A stretch of DNA of 26,709 bases from a virus, in the IMG/VR virus record IMGVR_UViG_3300034378_000056, positions 1 to 26,709 of that record; one strand, given 5' to 3'. The first letter of the stretch is position 1, and every line of letters starts with the position of its first letter. The translations under genes were made by a program, and so were the position numbers. Shown in pieces: positions 1 through 5,688 of the stretch. The notes beneath the pieces were generated by a model, which saw only the letters and a list, made by a program, of their open reading frames with translations, did not search any database and had not been told where the DNA came from.

Positions 1-111
1 GGTCATCCGGCCCCGCGTCACTATGAGAATCTTCCTGGAGCTGGCGGTCACTGCGGCGGCGAAGAAGGAAAGAACCACATCTGTGCGTTTGAAGCACCTA
101 AAAGAAATTAG
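1..111 (+). CDS. C-terminal end of an unidentified protein (partial)
   Basis: The reading frame is open from the window edge to a TAG at 109-111 and gives the last 36 residues of a protein. The fragment is Gly/His/Cys-rich, with an HCGG motif near residue 17 and a later HICAFE motif, so a small metal site is possible but not shown. Frame 1 stays open here and the next ORF follows after 8 nt, which fits the packed layout downstream. The family is not recognised and the start lies outside the window. Confidence 0.5.
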   Translation, partial: GHPAPRHYENLPGAGGHCGGEEGKNHICAFEAPKRN

Positions 112-119
112 GAAGTGAC

Positions 120-284
120 ATGCGGATACTCGTATCGATAGAATTGAATGATGAACAAGTCAAGAAAGTCGGATGGGCTTTAGGCAATTACGGCGATCAA
201 CCTACTCCTAAAGAAGAAGTCAAGGATTGGTTGGATGCTACACTAAGTGACACCATAAATGAGTTGCCGCACCCACCGGAATAG
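120..284 (+). CDS. Small unidentified phage protein, 54 aa
   Basis: This short ORF runs from an ATG 8 nt after the previous stop to a TAG 8 nt before the cytidine deaminase start. It begins MRILVSIELNDEQVKKVGWA and is mildly acidic, with a likely short strand followed by one or two helices. The only ribosome-site candidate is the GGAAGTG just upstream. Its exact fit between its neighbours is the main argument that it is real. No family or function is recognised. Confidence 0.6.
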   Translation: MRILVSIELNDEQVKKVGWALGNYGDQPTPKEEVKDWLDATLSDTINELPHPPE

Positions 285-292
285 GAGATATT

Positions 293-748
293 ATGAATGA
301 AATTGATCCGAATGCTTATATCGAACAGCTTTTTCAAACGGAAAATCCTGACGAGCTTACGCAAGAAGCAATCATCGCAGCCATGCTTACATCTAAAAAC
401 ACGTACTCACCCTACAGCAAGTTTCCAGTGGGTGCGGCGGTGGTGACAGAGCAGGAAATAGTTTTTTCTGGCTGTAATGTCGAAAATGCGAGCTACGGAA
501 TCACACTTTGTGCTGAGAGAAATGCCATCACGACAATGATCGCCACTTTGGGCCCAAACGCCAAGATCAATGAGGTAATCATCTATACGCCGACCATTGC
601 ACCCAGTGCTCCGTGTGGTGCTTGCCGACAAGTAATCCGTGAATTTGCGGTTAGCCTTGACAACACAGTCGTAAGATCCTACGCAATCAATCCGCATACT
701 AAGCCGATAGTATTAACTATCAATCAGTTACTACCGGAGAGTCTATGA
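293..748 (+). CDS. cdd: Cytidine deaminase
   Basis: Cytidine deaminase converts cytidine or deoxycytidine to uridine or deoxyuridine in the cytoplasm, and a phage copy would help supply the dUMP/dTTP pool. The 151-aa protein carries both zinc-site motifs in the expected order. CAERNAI (residues 73-79) holds a zinc ligand (C73) and the catalytic glutamate (E75), and PCGACRQ (107-113) holds the other two cysteines. The substrate-side motif GCNVENASYG (60-69) is intact. The length is close to single-domain bacterial enzymes, with about 25 extra N-terminal residues. The start has an AGGAG six bases upstream. The stop overlaps the next ATG by 4 nt, so the DUF4326 gene is probably translationally coupled. 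All key residues are present, so the enzyme should be active. Confidence 0.95.
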   Translation: MNEIDPNAYIEQLFQTENPDELTQEAIIAAMLTSKNTYSPYSKFPVGAAVVTEQEIVFSGCNVENASYGITLCAERNAITTMIATLGPNAKINEVIIYTPTIAPSAPCGACRQVIREFAVSLDNTVVRSYAINPHTKPIVLTINQLLPESL

Positions 749-1029
749 AAAAGACTACTGTAATCCATGTTCGTGACTTTCGTCCTGGCGACGTCTATAT
801 CGGCAGAGCACATAAGAATTTTGCCGAGTCGAAGTGGCACAATCCATATAGGATCGGTGTCGATGGCACTCGTGAGCAAGTCTTATTAAAATATTTCTTC
901 TATATTATAACACGCCCTGATCTTTTGGCTGCCCTGGAAGAGCTGCGGGGTAAAAGGCTTGCTTGCTGGTGTCGTCCAGAACAATGTCACGGTGACATAC
1001 TAATTGCATTATTATTTGGAGACAAATGA
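745..1029 (+). CDS. DUF4326 family protein
   Basis: The 94-aa protein has the recognisable DUF4326 pattern: an early aromatic/Arg segment, WHNPYRIG near residues 32-39, then LEELRGKRLACWCRPEQCHG around residues 64-83. The conserved W-x-NP, CWC and CHG residues suggest a small metal- or nucleotide-binding fold, but the biochemical role of the family is not established. It overlaps the cytidine deaminase stop by 4 nt (ATGA), so the two are likely one translation unit. DUF4326 genes are common in phage accessory regions. The length is normal for the family. The stop overlaps a further ATG at 1026, which opens the frame-broken gene downstream. Confidence 0.85.
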   Translation: MKKTTVIHVRDFRPGDVYIGRAHKNFAESKWHNPYRIGVDGTREQVLLKYFFYIITRPDLLAALEELRGKRLACWCRPEQCHGDILIALLFGDK

Positions 1030-1362
1030 TGTTTGTATTGCAAGAATGGATAAAGCCTGTAGGTTGTAAAATGCAGTCGATCTTGCTCAGTGGGTTTAGA
1101 GCACCGGATCAAAAAAACAAAAGCCGTCAAGAAGTGCGTCCGATGGTTGAGAAGCAAGTGTCAAGTAAACAAAGAAAGCTACATGCAGACAATCGAGATG
1201 AGCAAAGAGCTGATTTTGTCACAGACACAGAGATAAATTTGATTCACAACCTAAATCTAAGCCGGTTAAACCGTGCGAGGCTTGTGAATATAAAATACTC
1301 CGTGTTGTGTTCCAGACGAATGTAGCAAATACCGAGAATATCAAAAGGCGGTGAATAAATGA
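1026..1362 (+). pseudogene. Frame-broken gene for a Cys-rich protein
   Basis: No single frame explains this interval, although the +1 frame from 1026 stays open to 1325. Protein-like sequence lies in successive frames. One segment, including LEHRIKKTKAVKKCVRWLRS, runs from 1096 to the TAA at 1234. The next (DKFDSQPKSKPVKPCEACEY) runs about 1232-1294. The last (NTPCCVPDECSKYREYQKAV) runs from 1294 to TGA 1360-1362. That final stop makes an ATGA overlap with the membrane-protein start at 1359, as in neighbouring gene pairs, so the last frame was probably the true one. The CEAC and CC-x4-C cysteines suggest a lost zinc-binding domain. The last frame change falls in an A run (1292-1295), so one missing base or a sequencing error could explain it; the earlier changes need separate events. 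Confidence 0.6.
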
Positions 1363-1526
1363 GAGAATATATTGCATTCGCAATTATGTGTTTCATCGTG
1401 TTGTGGAGCTTCATTAGAGGCTATAAGCAATGGAAGAAAGGTCGATTCATTTCTGCCTTGATCTTCACGCTCATTGGAGCATACACGCTAACCCAAGTAA
1501 TCGCGAAGCTCGGAGAATGGTTATGA
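1359..1526 (+). CDS. Small two-helix membrane protein, 55 aa
   Basis: The ORF has two hydrophobic segments, residues 4-19 and about 31-49, separated by the basic loop RGYKQWKKGRF. This predicts a two-pass inner-membrane protein with the positive loop in the cytoplasm. It overlaps both neighbours by ATGA: its start overlaps the stop of the broken gene and its stop overlaps the HD-protein start at 1523. Those two overlaps are the best evidence that it is translated. Size and topology are compatible with a small holin or a superinfection or signalling membrane peptide, but no lysis genes lie nearby, so no function is assigned. Confidence 0.7.
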   Translation: MREYIAFAIMCFIVLWSFIRGYKQWKKGRFISALIFTLIGAYTLTQVIAKLGEWL

Positions 1527-2143
1527 ATGACATCCAGGAACAACCAATAGTCCAAAATGTATTTAAGAAAGAGCTGGAATGGTTCGACAGTGACATCATT
1601 AGACGATGGGTTATTGATGTCTTCGGCCAACTATGTCCTGGCTATTTCTGGTATGTCCCAGCGTCTATAAAAAATTATCACCCGCCGATCTGCCGGCTGC
1701 GTGGTGGGCTTGTCCATCATGTCAAACTCGCAATGCGATTCGCAAAAGATTTTGCATTAATGTGGGAATCCGAAGTCGATTTGGAATCAAGAGATCTTAT
1801 CTTTGCCGGTGTGCTCTTACATGATATGTTAAAGCATGGTGACACCGAAAATATATACGACACCTTCGTAGATCATAAGGAATATAATCAGGGTCATGGT
1901 CGATATTGTGCGGCTCAAATTATGAAGCTTGGTTTTATGCAACCCTGGCAACAAGAAATAATCAAAGCTGTTCGTTTTCACATGGGGCAATGGACTCTTG
2001 ATTTATTACCAGCCGAAAGATTTGAGCAGGAAAACAATATCGTTGTAAAGAGTGTGCATCTTGCTGATTACGCTGCAAGTCGAAGTCTTCATAAATGGTT
2101 TGCCGAACGATATACAGATGAAAGTATGAGGTATTTATATTGA
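1523..2143 (+). CDS. HD-domain phosphohydrolase
   Basis: The 206-aa protein has the full HD metal-site series: H65 or H66 in GGLVHHVK, H100-D101 in GVLLHDMLKHG, H125 in YNQGHGRY, H153 in RFHMGQW and D182 in HLADYAAS. This predicts a divalent-metal phosphohydrolase acting on a nucleotide or cyclic nucleotide; the substrate cannot be read from sequence. I chose the ATG at 1523, not the in-frame ATG at 1430, because it makes an ATGA overlap with the membrane-protein stop and because the upstream extension would be shadow sequence of that gene. The neighbouring cytidine deaminase and kinase make a nucleotide role plausible. The TGA stop lies inside the -35 box of the promoter at 2140. Confidence 0.85.
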   Translation: MNDIQEQPIVQNVFKKELEWFDSDIIRRWVIDVFGQLCPGYFWYVPASIKNYHPPICRLRGGLVHHVKLAMRFAKDFALMWESEVDLESRDLIFAGVLLHDMLKHGDTENIYDTFVDHKEYNQGHGRYCAAQIMKLGFMQPWQQEIIKAVRFHMGQWTLDLLPAERFEQENNIVVKSVHLADYAASRSLHKWFAERYTDESMRYLY

Positions 2144-2168
2144 CTAAGCACAATCTATCTGGTATAAT
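2140..2168 (+). promoter_or_regulatory. Sigma70-type promoter with extended -10
   Basis: TTGACT at 2140-2145, a 17-bp spacer and a perfect TATAAT at 2163-2168 preceded by TGG, which gives an extended -10. Transcription should start near 2175, about 23 nt before the 43-aa ORF. The -35 box overlaps the stop codon of the HD gene. It lacks the TTCTRAG extension shared by the promoters at 5073, 6742 and 11393. Confidence 0.85.
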
Positions 2169-2197
2169 AGTCTCTTTAGGTAATGAAGGGATTAAAA

Positions 2198-2329
2198 ATG
2201 CCGTACAAAAGACAAGGCAAATGCCTATATGTAAAAAAGCACGGTCGATGGTTCAAGTGGAAATGCTACAAGACGATCCGGAGAGCAGCCTCTGCTTTGA
2301 GTTATTACAGAGGCCGCCCAGGTCATTAG
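2198..2329 (+). CDS. Small basic protein, 43 aa
   Basis: This is the first ORF behind the promoter at 2140, with GAAGGGA about 6 nt before its ATG. It encodes a Lys/Arg/aromatic-rich peptide beginning MPYKRQGKCLYVKKHGRWFK, followed by a basic helix rich in Ala, Tyr and Arg. Strong charge and small size suggest nucleic-acid or host-protein binding, but this is inference. A longer overlapping frame from 2140 spans the same bases; promoter, ribosome site and composition favour this frame between 2198 and 2329. No family is recognised. Confidence 0.65.
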   Translation: MPYKRQGKCLYVKKHGRWFKWKCYKTIRRAASALSYYRGRPGH

Positions 2330-2346
2330 TTTTTCATGCAAAGCAA

Positions 2347-2823
2347 GTGACACCGGTGCTTGATAGACGTGTGAGAAGTCTATGCACAAAACCATACCCA
2401 AATCATCCAAAAGGCTGTCCGAATCACGGCAATAAAAACGGTTGCCCGCCAAAAGAAAATCATCTCAGAGAAGTCTTCGATCCCACGAAGCCGTTCTGGG
2501 CATTGTGGGCCGATTTCGATTTTGAATTTCATCGAGCAAAGATGAAACATAAACATCCTGGTTGGAGTGACCGTCAAGTCGAATGTTGTTTGTATTGGCA
2601 AGGCACTGTAAGAAAGTTTCTGCGTGAGAAAGCACAGAAGTTTCTACATAGTTATGCCCAAGCGAATCCAAAGTTTGTAGATCGCGGGATACGATACACT
2701 GAGGGCCCAGAAGCAATGGGAGTCAATGTCACTGCTACTATGCACAACATCGGAGTAGAATTAGAATGGCCGCCAAAAATTATCGTTCGTAAAATATTCT
2801 TGTTGGGAGTGAATTTAAGATGA
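2347..2823 (+). CDS. Conserved Cys-rich protein, putative metal or Fe-S binding (DUF2284-like)
   Basis: The frame is open from 2140, but the region before about 2330 overlaps the 43-aa gene, so I place the start at GTG 2347 (158 aa); GTG 2356 is an alternative and neither has a good ribosome site. Near the N-terminus are cysteines in LCTKPYPNHPKGCPN followed by NKNGCPP. Later come QVECCLYWQG and a C-terminal PEAMGVNVTATMHNIGVELE. The CP-x-n-CPP and PEAMGVNV-ATA patterns resemble predicted metal-binding proteins of the DUF2284 type, recalled from memory, not searched. Four N-terminal cysteines could hold an Fe-S cluster or zinc. The role in phage is unknown. The stop overlaps the next ATG by 4 nt. 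Confidence 0.65.
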   Translation: MTPVLDRRVRSLCTKPYPNHPKGCPNHGNKNGCPPKENHLREVFDPTKPFWALWADFDFEFHRAKMKHKHPGWSDRQVECCLYWQGTVRKFLREKAQKFLHSYAQANPKFVDRGIRYTEGPEAMGVNVTATMHNIGVELEWPPKIIVRKIFLLGVNLR

Positions 2824-3131
2824 AGTTACCGCATTGGACAAAATCATTACCGCGTAAAGTTGTTATCACTGGAGTGGCATATAAGATTACTTACAATATG
2901 AGGAGCGGAGCGTGTTTCAACTGTAGAACAGCTACAATAAAAGTAGGTTGCAGATGTACAAGGGACACTACTTTACAATCACTTGTCCATGAAATCTCTG
3001 AGATCGCTCATGTGCATTTATATAATCGATTCCATAATGGCGATATGCGGTTTGTTATGAACCATGATCGATTTGATACACACAATAGCGAGCTTGTCGC
3101 TGCATTACGAAACTGTGGATTAATGAAGTGA
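2820..3131 (+). CDS. Small HExxE metallopeptidase-like protein
   Basis: The 103-aa protein has LVHEISEIAH at residues 55-64, an HExxE helix with a further histidine at 64. A later FVMNHDRFDTHNSELVAALR segment (about residues 79-98) matches the C-terminal end commonly seen in small phage proteins of this type. Four cysteines (32, 35, 44, 46) form a possible second metal site before the HExxE helix. If active, it would be a small zinc-dependent hydrolase in the cytoplasm; substrate unknown. The second motif residue is E not H, so the canonical HExxH is absent, although HExxE is also seen in such phage proteins. It is coupled to the previous gene by ATGA. Confidence 0.6.
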   Translation: MKLPHWTKSLPRKVVITGVAYKITYNMRSGACFNCRTATIKVGCRCTRDTTLQSLVHEISEIAHVHLYNRFHNGDMRFVMNHDRFDTHNSELVAALRNCGLMK

Positions 3132-3139
3132 GATAATTT

Positions 3140-3634
3140 ATGATGACTAAATTATATTTACCGGTAGGTATGATCGGTTCAGGTAAGTCCACCTGGGCCA
3201 GAGAGTTTATTAAAACAACCCCAAACACATACATTATTGCTGGTGACGATATTCGCTTTATGTTGAATGGTGGAATATACGAGCACGATCCGGAATTAGA
3301 ATCTGCGATCAAAGAAATGTTATTTAATTCTACACGAGCGTTACTAAAAGGAAAGCATAATGTGATTTTAGACGAATGCTATTGTAGTTTAAGCAAAGAC
3401 ATGAGGAAAGAAGTAGCTTTAACTTTAGGTGACACTATCGATGCTTTGGATACGATAGCTGTTGTTTTTCCAGAAAGAGGTATGCAGGATCGCATCGAAG
3501 ATAAAGTAATGAAGGGACTTCGTGGAAAAACTGTTGCTTATTGGAAGCGTGTCTTTCGTGAAATGTTGGAAGACTATGAACCGTTTAACAGAGACAAGGA
3601 ATATTATTTCGATTCAGTTATTGAGGTAAAATGA
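3140..3634 (+). CDS. P-loop kinase, polynucleotide kinase-like (AAA_33)
   Basis: The N-terminus has a Walker A loop, GMIGSGKST, at residues 10-18, after a hydrophobic strand. AGDDIR follows near residues 34-39, where the DD-x-R typical of polynucleotide kinase and zeta-toxin-like P-loop proteins sits. A second strand ending NVILDEC (about 74-80) is the likely Walker B. The 164-aa length fits a stand-alone 5'-OH nucleic-acid kinase domain without the 3'-phosphatase half of T4 Pnk. It may repair RNA or DNA ends; a nucleoside or small-molecule kinase is possible. Two ATGs lie in tandem (3140, 3143). The stop overlaps the nuclease-like start at 3631 by ATGA, which supports a shared end-processing role. 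Confidence 0.75.
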   Translation: MMTKLYLPVGMIGSGKSTWAREFIKTTPNTYIIAGDDIRFMLNGGIYEHDPELESAIKEMLFNSTRALLKGKHNVILDECYCSLSKDMRKEVALTLGDTIDALDTIAVVFPERGMQDRIEDKVMKGLRGKTVAYWKRVFREMLEDYEPFNRDKEYYFDSVIEVK

Positions 3635-4170
3635 ACCCATATAAGGTGACATCATTCGAGCTAAAGCTCGCATTCATGGAATATTATCGTTTTCGCAAAC
3701 AATGCGTTGTTGCAGATGAGTATAACGGAGCGGATGTAATTGCCGATAGTGGGTCGGAGATCATAGAGGTTGAAGTCAAAGTTGATAAATACGATCTGCT
3801 AAAAGGTGAATTAAAGAAGAAAAGTAAACACCAAAGCTATAGGGTTGGTGCAATGTGGCACATGTGTCATCCGAACAAGTTTCTATTTGGTGTCACCGAA
3901 GAGTTAGTTGAAGATGCAAAACAACTTGTAGAAAAGTTAAATCTTAAATATGGTATAATTGCATTTAACACTGAATCATTTCTTAAATCAATTGAAGATG
4001 GGTTCGATCCATACACATTACGTCATGTACGAATTGTTAGATCAGCAAAAAAGTTGCATGATCGCTATAATAATAGACAGCAAATATTAATCGCAAAACG
4101 TGCATCTTGCAAATCAATTAGCTTGATGCAGGATGTAAAGAAACAAAAAGTATTAGATGTTTGGAGATAA
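3631..4170 (+). CDS. PD-(D/E)XK-type nuclease-like protein
   Basis: The 179-aa protein has a motif consistent with the PD-(D/E)XK core: GADVIADS around D35, then a strand with EVEVKV where E48-x-K50 forms the E-x-K pair. KYDLLKGELKKKSKHQSYRVG follows, a basic helix that could bind DNA. The next segment, NKFLFGVTEELVEDAKQ, looks like the alternating strand and helix of a small Rossmann-like nuclease core. It may be a repair, recombination or restriction-type endonuclease. The assignment rests on motif spacing only. It is translationally coupled to the kinase gene upstream, and the two may act on the same broken ends. Confidence 0.6.
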   Translation: MNPYKVTSFELKLAFMEYYRFRKQCVVADEYNGADVIADSGSEIIEVEVKVDKYDLLKGELKKKSKHQSYRVGAMWHMCHPNKFLFGVTEELVEDAKQLVEKLNLKYGIIAFNTESFLKSIEDGFDPYTLRHVRIVRSAKKLHDRYNNRQQILIAKRASCKSISLMQDVKKQKVLDVWR

Positions 4171-4173
4171 AAG

Positions 4174-4572
4174 ATGAGCAGAGAGAAAAAAGAACAACGT
4201 AAACAAGGGATGATGCAGGGACAGCCCGACGATTTGGCACTGGAAAATTCAATTAAGATTCGCTATGGTCAAAACTGGCCTAACACGATTTTGAACCTGA
4301 TCAAGCGAATTGAAGGTGTAAATAAAACGTGGATGCAAATAATAAATCTCATTATGTTCAACGACGATCTCCGAATTACTTACGCTCGTGAAGATCATCA
4401 ACTTGTAATCACTGTCGCGTATTCAGGCCAAGTAGAACAACATCCAATCTCTATTGATACAGTGATGAAAGAGTCACACTCTATCGAAGTGCTTGTTATG
4501 AACAAACTCGCTGAGTCTGCAATACTTCGGAAACTCTCTGTTAGTCAAGCAACTCCTAATCTTCCTGGATAA
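4174..4572 (+). CDS. Unidentified protein, 132 aa
   Basis: The N-terminal 20 residues are highly charged (MSREKKEQRKQGMMQGQPDD), followed by a mixed alpha/beta region with RITYAREDHQLVITVAYSG near the middle, which looks like a small beta hairpin. No catalytic motif, membrane helix or signal peptide is visible. It starts 3 nt after the nuclease-like gene, with AAAAG before the ATG, and its TAA shares a base with the next ATG (TAATG), so it belongs to the same transcript. No family recognised. Confidence 0.75.
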   Translation: MSREKKEQRKQGMMQGQPDDLALENSIKIRYGQNWPNTILNLIKRIEGVNKTWMQIINLIMFNDDLRITYAREDHQLVITVAYSGQVEQHPISIDTVMKESHSIEVLVMNKLAESAILRKLSVSQATPNLPG

Positions 4573-4853
4573 TGAAGAAGCTCGAATTTCTAACGCCGGA
4601 GTTTATTGAGAGCTGTAATGCCTGTGGCATTCCATGTGATCTCAGTATATTTCCGTGGAAGTACCTGGGTTATAGTGATGAAGAATTCATGGCCCTGGAA
4701 TTGTGGTTTGAGGGTGGGCACGTAATTCCAAAGGAACACCAACAAAAGCTCCTGGGTGTTGTGAGAGCCCAGGAGCGGCAACTACGTAGGCGATTTGAGC
4801 TTACTCGAAAACGCAAACCGTATTCAACTAAAAATCAATTGGAGATGTTCTAA
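4572..4853 (+). CDS. Unidentified small basic protein, 93 aa
   Basis: The protein starts with a hydrophobic and acidic half that includes a C-x2-C-x3-C cluster (CNACGIPC, residues 16-23). It ends in a strongly basic tail (VRAQERQLRRRFELTRKRK), suggesting nucleic-acid contact. A perfect 9-bp inverted repeat (4748-4756 and 4768-4776) lies within the coding sequence just before the basic segment. The gene is joined by TAATG overlaps to both neighbours. Function unknown. Confidence 0.75.
   Translation: MKKLEFLTPEFIESCNACGIPCDLSIFPWKYLGYSDEEFMALELWFEGGHVIPKEHQQKLLGVVRAQERQLRRRFELTRKRKPYSTKNQLEMF
4748..4776. repeat. Perfect 9-bp inverted repeat inside a gene
   Basis: GCTCCTGGG at 4748-4756 and CCCAGGAGC at 4768-4776 are exact reverse complements separated by 11 nt. 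In mRNA they would form a GC-rich hairpin inside the 93-aa gene. There is no U tract after it, so it is not a typical terminator. Confidence 0.7.
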
Positions 4854-5062
4854 TGAGAATTTCAACACAAAAAAGTGATCCAGGCTATGATCCTGAGATC
4901 CATCTAAATCAAAAACTCGAAATTTTTGTTGATGGTAAGAAGATCGAGACTGCTGTAACTGCCGATACCGATGAAGGATTTGTTCTTTGTTACGGCAGGA
5001 ATGCCAAAGGCCGAGTTGTTGAACAAAAATTGACTGGAAAAGTAGAAATTCACGGATTATAG
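4853..5062 (+). CDS. Unidentified small protein, 69 aa
   Basis: The sequence is predicted to be mostly beta strands (KLEIFVDGKKIETAVTADTD followed by GFVLCYGRNAKGRVVEQKL), giving the look of a small barrel or Ig-like fold. It has no obvious catalytic residues. Its ATG overlaps the upstream TAA. The next promoter starts 11 nt after its stop, so this is the last gene of the accessory block. It could be a virion or a regulatory small protein; sequence alone does not decide. Confidence 0.7.
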   Translation: MRISTQKSDPGYDPEIHLNQKLEIFVDGKKIETAVTADTDEGFVLCYGRNAKGRVVEQKLTGKVEIHGL

Positions 5063-5072
5063 AATTTTTCGC

Positions 5073-5101
5073 TTGACTTCTGAGCCAATATCACTTATAT
5101 T
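5073..5101 (+). promoter_or_regulatory. Promoter with shared extended -35 element
   Basis: TTGACT at 5073-5078, a 17-bp spacer and TATATT at 5096-5101. The bases around the -35 (TTTTTCGCTTGACTTCTGAG) closely match those at 6742 and 11393. The -10 box lies in the left arm and loop of the inverted repeat 5088-5120, so binding there would block RNA polymerase. It drives the four-gene block 5139-6681. A TATAAT also occurs at 5118-5123 but has no -35 at the right distance. Confidence 0.8.
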
Positions 5102-5120
5102 AGGGTATGATAAGTGATAT
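5088..5120. promoter_or_regulatory. Inverted repeat, probable operator
   Basis: ATATCACTTAT (5088-5098) and ATAAGTGATAT (5110-5120) are perfect 11-bp inverted repeats separated by 11 nt. The centre-to-centre distance of 22 bp is two helical turns, as expected for a dimeric repressor. The left arm overlaps the end of the spacer and the first three bases of the -10. The right arm lies between the likely start site and the gene. The arms are AT-rich with no U tract after them, so a terminator is less likely. Confidence 0.7.
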
Positions 5121-5138
5121 AATTTAAGGGCTTAAAAA

Positions 5139-5432
5139 ATGAGTGAAAAATCATTAGATGTGAATAGCGATAAAGGTGATTCTTTTCAGATCAGCCTTGC
5201 GGCTTCTGCGGAACAAAAACTGAAAACATCCAGCCAGGAAATACAATCATGTATAATTTGGTCTGCGGGCACTGACATCTATGTCAATTTATATAGTGAC
5301 GCAGATGCTAATAAGTTTAAGCTTCCAGCAGATGTGCTCTTCCCTGTGCCAGTCGATGACCTTAAAGACGTGTCTGTCTTTAATAACGATGCAAGCACAG
5401 CAATCGTTTATGTAATGTGGCGAGGTAGATAA
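5139..5432 (+). CDS. Unidentified protein, 97 aa, possible virion component
   Basis: First gene after the promoter at 5073, with AAGGG 7 nt before its ATG. The protein looks beta-rich, with IQSCIIWSAGTDIYVNLYSD (residues 35-54) then FKLPADVLFPVPVDDLKDVS and a closing strand AIVYVMWRGR. Such small all-beta phage proteins are often structural, but the family is not recognised. The following three genes point to a small virion or fibre cassette. The stop is 1 nt from the next ATG. Confidence 0.7.
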   Translation: MSEKSLDVNSDKGDSFQISLAASAEQKLKTSSQEIQSCIIWSAGTDIYVNLYSDADANKFKLPADVLFPVPVDDLKDVSVFNNDASTAIVYVMWRGR

Positions 5433-5433
5433 C

Positions 5434-5679
5434 ATGCGAATTAGAATTTCTAAAGAGAGTGTTAGACAAGAAGGCACTGATTTAATATTCGATATTCAAT
5501 TATTGGATTATCCTGAAATCGGTGCTCGTGGATGTGTTATTCCTATACCGGCGAATGACACTGAGTTTAATAACGCACTCAAAACAGAAGTAGCTGCGTT
5601 ACAAACTGAGATCACTAATAATGATGCAGTTAAAACTCAGTTTGCTACACTGATAGATAAAGAATTAAATATTACATAA
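5434..5679 (+). CDS. Unidentified protein, 81 aa, with C-terminal helix
   Basis: The N-terminal half has strands (MRIRISKESVRQEGTDLIFD) and a Gly/Pro-rich stretch (IGARGCVIPIPAN). The last 35 residues form a regular amphipathic helix (ALKTEVAALQTEITNNDAVK) that could make a short coiled coil. This pattern suits a small subunit binding a fibre or capsid partner, but that is inference. No family is recognised. It is one nucleotide downstream of the 97-aa gene. Confidence 0.7.
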   Translation: MRIRISKESVRQEGTDLIFDIQLLDYPEIGARGCVIPIPANDTEFNNALKTEVAALQTEITNNDAVKTQFATLIDKELNIT

Positions 5680-5688
5680 GAAGCTATT

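Noticed and set aside
1430-1522. N-terminal extension of the HD protein from ATG 1430
   Set aside because: It reads through the two-helix membrane gene in another frame and looks like shadow sequence; ATG 1523 has the ATGA overlap.
2140-2346. Frame open from 2140 as start of the Cys-rich protein
   Set aside because: The first bases are the promoter itself and the 43-aa ORF uses another frame there; the extension lacks protein-like character.
3940-3965. TATAAT inside the nuclease-like gene as a promoter
   Set aside because: No -35 at 16-18 bp; the nearest TTGTAG is about 22 bp away.
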